A stretch of 6,917 nucleotides of DNA from Candidatus Rifleibacteriota bacterium (lineage in GTDB: Bacteria; Riflebacteria; Ozemobacteria; Ozemobacterales; Ozemobacteraceae), in assembly GCA_029560455.1 (NCBI GenBank), contig JAKQKW010000102.1:1-6917 (forward strand), read 5' to 3'. This document shows positions 1-5,548 of the stretch, piece after piece (position 1 is the stretch's first letter; each line of letters starts with the position of its first letter). The position numbers and the translations under genes were made by a program. Under the pieces are notes generated by a model that was not told where the DNA came from, did no database searches, and worked only from the letters and a program-made list of their open reading frames with translations.

Positions 1-48
1 AATGACAAAAGCCTCGAAAAGAGCCGAAATCGGCGCTTGAGGCCATAA
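1..48 (+). other. Possible 3' tail of an upstream plus-strand gene (frame uncertain)
   Basis: Two plus-strand frames are open from the left edge. One ends at a TGA at 38-40, with GCC, GAA, ATC and GGC codons like those favoured in the EF-G gene of this window. The other ends at a TAA at 46-48. A strong terminator starts at 57, which is what one expects just after a gene end. The third frame is closed by a TGA at 3-5. The fragment is too short to identify, and it could instead be the 3' end of a structured RNA: GCCTC/GAGGC (11-15/39-43) encloses GCCG/CGGC (23-26/31-34). This is inference from position only. Confidence 0.25.
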
Positions 49-56
49 CAGAAATT

Positions 57-103
57 TAAATACAAAAAGGCTGCGGGTTTATCCCGCAGCCTTTTTGTAT
101 TTA
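57..103. terminator. Bidirectional rho-independent terminator
   Basis: A perfect 21-bp inverted repeat (57-77 pairs with 83-103) has a 5-nt loop, TTTAT. The GC-rich core GGCTGCGGG/CCCGCAGCC is flanked by an A5 run on the left arm and a T5 run on the right arm, so either strand reads as a hairpin ending in a U tract. On the plus strand it would end an upstream gene. On the minus strand it would end slt, whose stop codon is about 175 nt away. It is the clearest terminator in the window. Confidence 0.92.
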
Positions 104-152
104 TTGATTACTGCAGAAACAAAGTTGAACTGGTTCGTCGGCCCGGCCTATC

Positions 153-217
153 AGTCGGGTTGCTTTTTCTCCAGCGATTCGCTTCGCTCACAAGCTTACG
201 AAAAAGCAATCCCGACT
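153..217. repeat. Long interrupted palindrome in the slt 3' region
   Basis: AGTCGGG (153-159) pairs with CCCGACT (211-217), and TTGCTTTTTC (160-169) pairs with GAAAAAGCAA (200-209). Only T210 is unpaired, giving a 17-bp stem. The apical segment holds a smaller hairpin, AGCGA (173-177) with TCGCT (184-188). The U and A runs lie inside the stem rather than after it, so this is not a classic terminator. It could be a dispersed palindromic element, an mRNA 3'-end protector or a degraded second terminator. The stem is seen directly; the role is not. Confidence 0.6.
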
Positions 218-278
218 TCTCCCCGTGCCTACTATTACAAACAATTCTGCTTTTGGTTTGCAGTCATCAATAAGGCTG

Positions 279-2330
279 TTAAAGAGATTTATAGAGGCGG
301 GTATAGTTCCAGTGGCTGCCCATGACCTTCTTGTAATAATCGCGGGTTTCGGGCAGCGGAACCCTGTCGAGACGCTCCAGCACCGGCAGGCCGGCGAACG
401 GGCCGGATTCAACCTTTCTCTGAATATTGCCCTGACCACCATTATAAGAGGCTGAAGCAAGATAGAGATCACCGTTAAAAAGATCGGCAAGATATCGCAG
501 ATACCATGAACCGTAGCGAATGTTAAGGTCGGTGTTCCAGAGATTGTCTTTTTTGAAGCCCTTTTCGCCAAGTTTACCGGCAATCCATTTGCCGGTATTG
601 GGCAGAATCTGCATCAGACTCATGGCGTTACTGCGTGAAAGGGTATCAGGCTTGAAATGACTCTCTTCTCGCATGATAGAGAGAATCCAGAACGGGTCGA
701 TCCCGAACTTGCGGGCATTTTCGCGCACCTGGCTTTCGTAAACCAGCGGGTATAAAGCTTTCCAGCCCCATTCGGGCATGTCGGCAAGCGAGCGGTCAGA
801 ATCGAGAATCTGACGGGCCAGGCGTTCACCATAGGCTACGATCTGGTTATAATCACTGCTTTCTCTGGCAATGTCGATTATCGCTTTATACAAAGCCAGA
901 TTTGCCGGGTTCTTATCGGTCAGACGAATTGCTTCGGCTCTTGCCTGACCTGCAAACGGGCTTTTCCAGAGTTTTTTCAGGGCCGAAACCCGCGTCTGCA
1001 GTGCCGATGAAAGCTTGCCGGCTTTGCCATTCTGAAGAATCAGGTTTTCTTTCATCGACTGTGGCGAAACCCAGCCGATGAAGAACGAGTTCGGGTATTT
1101 TTTCTTCAGAAGTTTTATGATTGCCTGGCCTTCCTGGGTCTGGGGGCCAACCGCCATGGCAGAATAGCCAAGAGCATCATCAGCACGGTGATGCCCCGGA
1201 AAACTGCGGCTGAGAAGCATAAAAAACGGCACTGCACGCGACTTCTGACCGGCGTCGTAGCATTCAAGGCCCATCTCGTAGATATGAACCGGCAGCAGCG
1301 GCCCGGCCATCGGCTGTTTTGCCAGTCTGCCCATTATTTCGAGCGCCTCGGCGTCGCGGCCAATTCTGAAGGCCGAACGCATCAGGCGGTATTCGGCGGC
1401 AACAATATTCGCCGGGAATCTTTTAAACTTCAACACTTCGTGGTAATCAGCGACAGCAGAAGAATGGTTTTCGGCAAAGTGATGGGCATCGCCACGCAGC
1501 TGATAAGCCAGAGTCATGGTTTCCGCGCTCGACTTGCGCCCGGCGATAACGGCATTGAAGATCTCCATGGCCTGCGGCAGTTTCTTCTGTTGCCGCAGGT
1601 TGTCAGCCTTGAAAACCTCTGCAGCCTGTGAACCAAATCTGCCAAGCAATGCCGCATAGTTGTGAGGTTTCTTGAAAAATTCGCCAATCAAGCCTTCATA
1701 AGATGCAACCAAAAGAATTTCCACCCACTCCTCATCGATGAACTGGTATTGTTCAGGGTTCTGCAGAATCTTTTTCAGCAGGTCATGGCATGCCGGTGCC
1801 TGACGATAAAAAGAGCTGTCAGACCTGAACTGCCGAATAGCATTCAGAGCAAACCGGCTCTTGCGCGACAGACTGAGAAAAGGCAGTTCGGAAAGCTTAA
1901 CCATGGCAGTACCGCGCTGCCATGGCGTCGACAGCGCAGATGCAAGCTTTTCATGCCTGAGGGCGGCATTCTCATCAGTGACGTTTTCGAGCTGCAGCAT
2001 GAACCTGGGCATCTGGCTCTGAAAAGCCGATTCACCATCAGGAAACTGGCTGACGATACGCTCATATAATGCCAGGGCTTCTGCCTTGCGGCCGAGGTTT
2101 TTCAGAGCTTCGGCTTCAAGAAACAGCCTGAGATCATTGAGTTCTGCCGAAGCCTTCAGACCCTGCAAACGGGCGAGCAGATCGGCATGTTTCCCGGCTT
2201 CGTAGAGTCTGGCGACCTCAGCGAGATTTTTGTCGAACGACTGACAGAAGGCCGAAGCAGAAACGAGCAGCAGAAGGATCAAAAACAAAAAAGTTCGCGT
2301 AAACTTTAACTTGAGCTTTAAGATTATCAT
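279..2330 (-). CDS. slt: Soluble lytic murein transglycosylase (Slt family, GH23)
   Basis: This 683-aa periplasmic enzyme is predicted to cleave the MurNAc-GlcNAc bond of peptidoglycan, leaving 1,6-anhydro-MurNAc ends. The signal peptide has basic residues at 5, 7, 9 and 12, a Leu-rich core at about 14-23, and likely cleavage after the ASA at 25-27. Cys29 follows Phe, a poor lipobox. Residues of roughly 30-520 are helical and TPR-like, for example around 76-97, 245-264, 276-302 and 315-336, as in the Slt70 doughnut. The catalytic domain covers about 535-683. The catalytic Glu is E556 in MREES (codon 663-665), followed by SLMQILP (571-577), SYNGG (628-632) and ETRDYYKKV (661-669). The family usually reads GLMQ and AYNAG at the middle two. 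It is slightly longer than E. coli Slt70 (645 aa). An earlier in-frame ATG at 2453 exists, but the ATG at 2330 is preferred because AAGGAG (2342-2337) precedes it by 6 nt and the signal peptide starts there. It is transcribed divergently from the EF-G-like gene. Confidence 0.95.
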   Translation of the reverse strand: MIILKLKLKFTRTFLFLILLLLVSASAFCQSFDKNLAEVARLYEAGKHADLLARLQGLKASAELNDLRLFLEAEALKNLGRKAEALALYERIVSQFPDGESAFQSQMPRFMLQLENVTDENAALRHEKLASALSTPWQRGTAMVKLSELPFLSLSRKSRFALNAIRQFRSDSSFYRQAPACHDLLKKILQNPEQYQFIDEEWVEILLVASYEGLIGEFFKKPHNYAALLGRFGSQAAEVFKADNLRQQKKLPQAMEIFNAVIAGRKSSAETMTLAYQLRGDAHHFAENHSSAVADYHEVLKFKRFPANIVAAEYRLMRSAFRIGRDAEALEIMGRLAKQPMAGPLLPVHIYEMGLECYDAGQKSRAVPFFMLLSRSFPGHHRADDALGYSAMAVGPQTQEGQAIIKLLKKKYPNSFFIGWVSPQSMKENLILQNGKAGKLSSALQTRVSALKKLWKSPFAGQARAEAIRLTDKNPANLALYKAIIDIARESSDYNQIVAYGERLARQILDSDRSLADMPEWGWKALYPLVYESQVRENARKFGIDPFWILSIMREESHFKPDTLSRSNAMSLMQILPNTGKWIAGKLGEKGFKKDNLWNTDLNIRYGSWYLRYLADLFNGDLYLASASYNGGQGNIQRKVESGPFAGLPVLERLDRVPLPETRDYYKKVMGSHWNYTRLYKSL

Positions 2331-2350
2331 CTGGTTCTCCTTGTGCGTTC

Positions 2351-2380
2351 TTTGTACCAAAAAGTTTGTGCGGTTTTCAA
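2351..2380 (-). promoter_or_regulatory. Weak candidate sigma70 promoter for slt
   Basis: Read on the minus strand, TTGAAA (2380-2375) and TACAAA (2356-2351) are separated by 18 bp. The first matches the -35 consensus at five of six bases; the second matches the -10 at four of six. The transcript would begin about 15 nt before the ATG, almost on the Shine-Dalgarno sequence, so the leader would be very short. No better minus-strand promoter was found between 2340 and 2470, but the real one may be elsewhere or use another sigma factor. Confidence 0.3.
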
Positions 2381-2391
2381 GTGGCGCAAAC
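2364..2391. repeat. Inverted repeat upstream of slt
   Basis: GTTTGTGC (2364-2371) and GCGCAAAC (2384-2391) form an 8-bp stem with one G-T wobble around a 12-nt loop. It overlaps the candidate -35 and spacer of the slt promoter. It could be an operator or a chance dyad. Confidence 0.35.
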
Positions 2392-2441
2392 AGCTCATTT
2401 CGCCCGGTCATTAATCTGCCGGAGTCCGCATGCGGTACTGA

Positions 2442-2460
2442 TTGTCGTTGCAATTGACAA
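2442..2460. promoter_or_regulatory. Dyad over the -35 region of the EF-G-like promoter (possible operator)
   Basis: TTGTC (2442-2446) and GACAA (2456-2460) are inverted 5-bp half-sites with centres 14 bp apart. They bracket a TTGCAA palindrome and overlap both candidate -35 elements. The geometry would suit a dimeric repressor, but short dyads in AT-rich DNA arise easily. No regulator gene is adjacent. Confidence 0.3.
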
Positions 2461-2482
2461 AAAATTCCTGTATAAATATGAG
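2448..2482 (+). promoter_or_regulatory. Sigma70-type promoter(s) for the EF-G-like gene
   Basis: Two overlapping solutions both have an ideal 17-bp spacer. TTGCAA (2448-2453) pairs with TATAAA (2471-2476), and the consensus TTGACA (2454-2459) pairs with TATGAG (2477-2482). Transcription would start near 2483-2490, giving a leader of about 45-50 nt. The DNA from 2454 to 2521 is conspicuously AT-rich, as is usual for a strong promoter and its initiation region. Which pair is used cannot be decided from sequence. Confidence 0.6.
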
Positions 2483-2499
2483 ATTAAATTTTGTTAACC

Positions 2500-2521
2500 A
2501 CTGTTTTAAACAGTATTTTTT
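2500..2521 (+). promoter_or_regulatory. Palindrome plus T6 tract in the EF-G-like leader
   Basis: ACTGTTT (2500-2506) and AAACAGT (2508-2514) are a perfect 7-bp inverted repeat about a single central T, followed after one A by TTTTTT (2516-2521). As DNA it resembles a dimer-binding site. As RNA it could form only a weak 5-bp hairpin with a U tail directly against the ribosome binding site at 2522. The symmetry is seen directly; regulation is inferred. Confidence 0.4.
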
Positions 2522-2526
2522 AGGAG
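2522..2526 (+). promoter_or_regulatory. Ribosome binding site deciding the EF-G-like start
   Basis: AGGAG lies 6 nt before the ATG at 2533. A nearer ATG at 2529 is in a different frame and only 2 nt from the Shine-Dalgarno sequence, so 2533 is the start. Confidence 0.85.
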
Positions 2527-2532
2527 AAATGC

Positions 2533-4617
2533 ATGAAACTGTATACTACTGAAAAGATTCGTAACATTGGTCTCGTGGGCCATGGCGGCACCGGCAAAAC
2601 TTCTCTGGCAGAAGCGATGCTGTTTCACACCGGCGCCAACACCCGCATCGGCAAAGTCGATGATGATTCCTCGGTTATGAACTACGACCCCGAAGAAACC
2701 AAGCGTAAAGCCACCGTTGGCACTTCGCTTGCCGCCCTTGAATACAAGGATCACAAGATCAACCTGCTTGACGCACCTGGTTTTGATGATTTTCTCGGCG
2801 AAGTATACAAGATCTCAGGCGCCATCGACATGGCGATCGTGACCGTTAACGCCCAGTCAGGCGTTGAAGTCGGCACCGAAAAGAACTGGGCAATCCTCGA
2901 AGAAGCCAAAACCCCGAGAATCGTTTATCTCAGCAAACTCGACAAAGAAAACATCAATCTCGACAAGACTCTGACCCAGCTCAAGTCTCTTGACAGCAAG
3001 ATTACCCCGGTCATCGTTCCCTGGGGCACTTTTGACAAGCTCAAAGGCGTTATCGACCTCATCGACATGAAGGCCTATGCCTACACTGACGATAAAGGCA
3101 AAGCCATTGAAGTTAAAGACGTTCCCGCCGACATGATGGATTACGCCAAGGGGCTGCGCGAACCGATGGTTGAATCGATCGTCGAATGCGACGAAGCTCT
3201 GATGGAAAAATTCTTCGACGGCCAGGAAATCAGCCCGGCCGAATTGCGCGCCGCACTGCGCAAGGGTCTGGCCAAAAACGACATCAAGCCTCTGGTCAGC
3301 GGCATGGCTCTCAAGAGCATTGGCACCGAAAACCTGCTCGACTTCATCGTCACCTGCACTCCGTCACCGGCAGAATGCCGCGTTCTCCCGGCTGTTAAAG
3401 CCGGCACCACCGAAGAAGTCGTTTTCACCAACGATCCGAACGGCCCGGTCTGCGGCTTCATCTTCAAGAAAATCAACGAACAGGCTGGCGACATGATCTT
3501 CATGCGCGCTATCAGCGGCACTTTCCTGCCCGGCACTGAATATTACAACCCGACTACCGAAAGTTTCGAAAGATTCAGCGCTTTTGCTACCCTGCGCGGC
3601 AAAACCAAAGTCGACATCGAAAAGGTTGTTGCCGGTGATATCGTTGCTCTGGTCAAACCGAAAAATTCGACCCACGGCCACACCCTGTGTGAAAAAGCCC
3701 ATCAGGTTCTGGTAAAAGTACCGGCCCTGCCGCAGGCAAAACTCACCTATGCAGTTAACCCCCGCACCAAACAGGATCAGGAAAAGATGGGCGTTGGTCT
3801 CAACACCCTCTGCGCCGACGACGGCGTTCTCACCTACAAATTCGACCCGGAACTCGGCCAGGGCCTGCTCTCAGGTCTCGGCGACACTCACATCGACGTA
3901 ACTGTAAGCCGCCTGAAATCACGCTGGGGCGTAGATGTCGACATCTCCAAACCGAAGATACCTTACAGAGAAACCATCAAGGGCAAATCAAGAGTTCAGG
4001 GCAAGCACAAGAAACAGTCTGGTGGTCGCGGCCAGTATGGCGACGTCTGGATTCGCTTCGAACCGCTCCCCGGTGGCGACTTTGAATTCGTCGACGAAAT
4101 CGTCGGCGGTGCCGTTCCGGGTAACTTTGTTCCGGCCGTAGAAAAAGGTCTGCAGGAAGCCCGCCGCCGTGGTGCCCTCGCCGGTTTCCACACAATCGGT
4201 TTCAAAGCCACCATTGATTTCGGTTCATACCATGACGTCGACTCTTCAGAAATGGCATTCAAACTTGCTGCTACTATCGCCTTCAAAAAAGGTATCGTCG
4301 AAGCCAAACCGGTTCTGCTCGAACCGATCTATGAAGTAGCCGTCACCGTTCCAGACGAATTCATGGGCGCAATCATCGGCGACCTGAACTCGAGACGCGG
4401 CCGCATTCTCGGCATGGAACCCCTTGGTGGTCAGCAGATAGTCAAAGCCAGAGTTCCGTTGGCAGAAATGTATAAATATGCCACCGACCTCAAGTCGATG
4501 ACCCAGTCACGCGCCGACTTCACCATGACTTTCAGCTCATATGAAGAAGTTCCGGCCAACGTCACTGAACAGATCATCAAAGAATACAAAACTGCCGACG
4601 AAGAAGCAGAAGCCTGA
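2533..4617 (+). CDS. Elongation factor G-like translational GTPase (EF-G-2 type)
   Basis: This 694-aa cytoplasmic GTPase has the full EF-G domain order. The G domain carries a P-loop GHGGTGKT (16-23), switch I with T61 in KRKAT, and G3 DAPGF (80-84). The G' insert is about 158-250 and G4 is SKLD (134-137). Domain II is about 290-400 and domain III about 402-475. Domains IV-V run from 476 to the end, with both tip loops intact: KQSGGRGQYG (494-503) and YHDVDSSE (566-573). Canonical EF-G has DTPGH, NKxD and an SA motif at G5; here these are DAPGF, SKLD and MA (258-259). DAPG with an aromatic residue replacing His is what I recall of the EF-G-2 / EF-G-like paralogues, for example in Thermus. There is no str operon (rpsL, rpsG, tuf) alongside, which also argues for a paralogue. 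Pipelines may label it fusA. Codon use is strongly biased (GAA, GCC, GGC, CTC/CTG; few ATA), suggesting high expression. Its exact role in translocation is unknown. Confidence 0.93.
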   Translation: MKLYTTEKIRNIGLVGHGGTGKTSLAEAMLFHTGANTRIGKVDDDSSVMNYDPEETKRKATVGTSLAALEYKDHKINLLDAPGFDDFLGEVYKISGAIDMAIVTVNAQSGVEVGTEKNWAILEEAKTPRIVYLSKLDKENINLDKTLTQLKSLDSKITPVIVPWGTFDKLKGVIDLIDMKAYAYTDDKGKAIEVKDVPADMMDYAKGLREPMVESIVECDEALMEKFFDGQEISPAELRAALRKGLAKNDIKPLVSGMALKSIGTENLLDFIVTCTPSPAECRVLPAVKAGTTEEVVFTNDPNGPVCGFIFKKINEQAGDMIFMRAISGTFLPGTEYYNPTTESFERFSAFATLRGKTKVDIEKVVAGDIVALVKPKNSTHGHTLCEKAHQVLVKVPALPQAKLTYAVNPRTKQDQEKMGVGLNTLCADDGVLTYKFDPELGQGLLSGLGDTHIDVTVSRLKSRWGVDVDISKPKIPYRETIKGKSRVQGKHKKQSGGRGQYGDVWIRFEPLPGGDFEFVDEIVGGAVPGNFVPAVEKGLQEARRRGALAGFHTIGFKATIDFGSYHDVDSSEMAFKLAATIAFKKGIVEAKPVLLEPIYEVAVTVPDEFMGAIIGDLNSRRGRILGMEPLGGQQIVKARVPLAEMYKYATDLKSMTQSRADFTMTFSSYEEVPANVTEQIIKEYKTADEEAEA

Positions 4618-4626
4618 CGATAGCAG

Positions 4627-4660
4627 CGGGTGCGGTCATTTCTGGCCGCACCCGTTTTAT
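4627..4660 (+). terminator. Rho-independent terminator after the EF-G-like gene
   Basis: CGGGTGCGGTC (4627-4637) pairs with GGCCGCACCCG (4644-4654) through one wobble, around the 6-nt loop ATTTCT. TTTTAT follows. It starts 10 nt after the EF-G-like stop codon. The U tract is short, so read-through into the next gene is possible. Confidence 0.88.
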
Positions 4661-4683
4661 AACCTGAAAAAACAGGAAACCGC

Positions 4684-5451
4684 ATGCAGGATCAAAGACA
4701 GGAAAATCAGAACCGCAGTTGCCGGCTGGCATTACAGTTTCATATCGACAACGACGAAATCAATGCTCTCTGCGCCAGATTCAGAACGGCTGTTATCGAA
4801 GGGCGTGACAAGGGTTATTCGTGCGGCATGATTGCGGTTATGCTTACCCGCATCATCAAAGAAGCGATCGATCTCAAATTCGAAAAGAAGCCGGTCAGCG
4901 CCGAGCATCTTGTGCTCGCTCATGACAGCCATGAACCGGAATTCAATAAATTCAAGGCCAGCCTGGTGCGGGGCATGTTTTTAACCTGCATCGAGCACCC
5001 GCAGGGGTTCCCCGGATTATTTGAAATTCTCGCCGGCATTGCCTCAGCCGGTATGGGCTACGGGTCATTTCAACTCCCCGAAACCGACCGGAAAATCAAA
5101 CTCAGCGAAATTCGCAATTTATGCCCCGATCAGACCTGGGTCAGAGAAACAACCATCGAACTGATGCTGCAGCTTCTCGTGCCCGAAAAAATATCGGGCT
5201 TTGCCAGCGCCAGAATAGGGCTGTTCAGCATGCTGGTCGGCAGTGCTCTTCTGCCTTTTTACACTGTAGCCGCGAGTCACGCCACCGGCAGCACCCCGCC
5301 CGACCGCGAAAGAGTCATCAATATGGTCTGCGGCCGCTTCAGCCCGGATTCTGAAAGACTTAAAAAATTTCTCGGCCAGAACCTGTTCGTGGTGCTTTTT
5401 GAAGAACTGTTCACGCACGAATCAACGGTTTTTTCGATTTTCAATCTCTAA
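4684..5451 (+). CDS. Hypothetical protein, 255 aa, mostly helical
   Basis: I do not recognise this family. The frame is a complete 255-codon reading frame. AGGAAA (4674-4679) lies 4 nt before the ATG, and codon use resembles its neighbours, so it looks like a real gene. The protein has no signal peptide. Residues 1-20 are polar and lead into predicted amphipathic helices (about 24-40 and 48-66). Two Gly/Ala-rich hydrophobic stretches follow: about 112-127, and 178-197 (IGLFSMLVGSALLPFYTVAA). The second could be a membrane segment or a buried helix. Six Cys are spread out (13, 30, 47, 102, 147, 216) with no metal-site spacing. The C-terminus is hydrophobic (about 234-254). It begins 24 nt after the EF-G terminator hairpin, leaving no space for a normal promoter, so it may be expressed by read-through or from a promoter inside the EF-G-like gene. 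No terminator is visible after its stop. The location is probably cytoplasmic or peripheral membrane; the function is unknown. Confidence 0.8.
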   Translation: MQDQRQENQNRSCRLALQFHIDNDEINALCARFRTAVIEGRDKGYSCGMIAVMLTRIIKEAIDLKFEKKPVSAEHLVLAHDSHEPEFNKFKASLVRGMFLTCIEHPQGFPGLFEILAGIASAGMGYGSFQLPETDRKIKLSEIRNLCPDQTWVRETTIELMLQLLVPEKISGFASARIGLFSMLVGSALLPFYTVAASHATGSTPPDRERVINMVCGRFSPDSERLKKFLGQNLFVVLFEELFTHESTVFSIFNL

Positions 5452-5479
5452 TTTTGCCAGAATAATTTGCTTTGGGTCA

Positions 5480-5509
5480 TTGACATCGCTGTGTATTCCG
5501 GTTGATAAT
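5480..5509 (+). promoter_or_regulatory. Strong sigma70-type promoter for the lipoprotein gene
   Basis: A consensus TTGACA (5480-5485) is followed after 18 bp by GATAAT (5504-5509), which matches the -10 consensus at five of six bases. Initiation near 5516 would give a leader of about 33 nt before the ATG at 5549. This makes the lipoprotein gene an independent unit from the 255-aa gene upstream. Confidence 0.7.
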
Positions 5510-5515
5510 GTGTGC

Positions 5516-5544
5516 ATTCAAGTATTACTTCTGGGGGATTGAAT
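5516..5544 (+). promoter_or_regulatory. Leader hairpin presenting the ribosome binding site in its loop
   Basis: ATTCAA (5516-5521) pairs with TTGAAT (5539-5544). The 17-nt loop carries the Shine-Dalgarno-like GGGGGA (5533-5538), which is 10 nt from the ATG, slightly far for an ideal site. Folding the stem shortens the effective distance to the start codon little but keeps the GGGGGA single-stranded. The pairing is seen directly; an effect on translation is speculative. Confidence 0.3.
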
Positions 5545-5548
5545 CACT

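Noticed and set aside
95..325. Plus-strand 76-codon open frame
   Set aside because: It begins inside the terminator, crosses the 153-217 palindrome, overlaps the antisense 3' end of slt and has no Shine-Dalgarno sequence.
188..583. Minus-strand frame overlapping the end of slt
   Set aside because: It is another frame of the slt coding strand with no start signal; slt motifs ETRDYY and SYNGG lie in the real frame over the same DNA.
2061..2330. slt as a lipoprotein via Cys29
   Set aside because: Phe precedes the Cys (SAFC), which does not fit a lipobox, while the ASA at 25-27 is a good signal peptidase I site.
2331..2453. 41-residue N-terminal extension of slt from an upstream in-frame ATG at 2453
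   Set aside because: It would bury the signal peptide behind polar residues and has no good ribosome binding site, whereas the ATG at 2330 has AAGGAG at ideal spacing and starts a typical signal peptide.
3977..4307. Minus-strand frames inside the EF-G-like gene
   Set aside because: They are antisense to the conserved domain IV sequence, have Arg/Pro-rich composition typical of shadow frames, and have no ribosome binding site.
4469..4480. 12-mer TGTATAAATATG identical to the EF-G-like -10 region at 2469-2480, as a possible internal promoter for the 255-aa gene
   Set aside because: At 4469 it encodes conserved Met-Tyr-Lys-Tyr of domain V, and no -35 element lies 16-18 bp upstream; probably a coincidence.
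5119..5418. Antisense 99-codon frame within the 255-aa gene
   Set aside because: The plus-strand frame covers the whole interval with a good start and consistent codon use; the antisense frame has no start signal.
5452..5479. Terminator after the 255-aa gene
   Set aside because: The interval is AT-rich but contains no GC-rich inverted repeat followed by a T tract.
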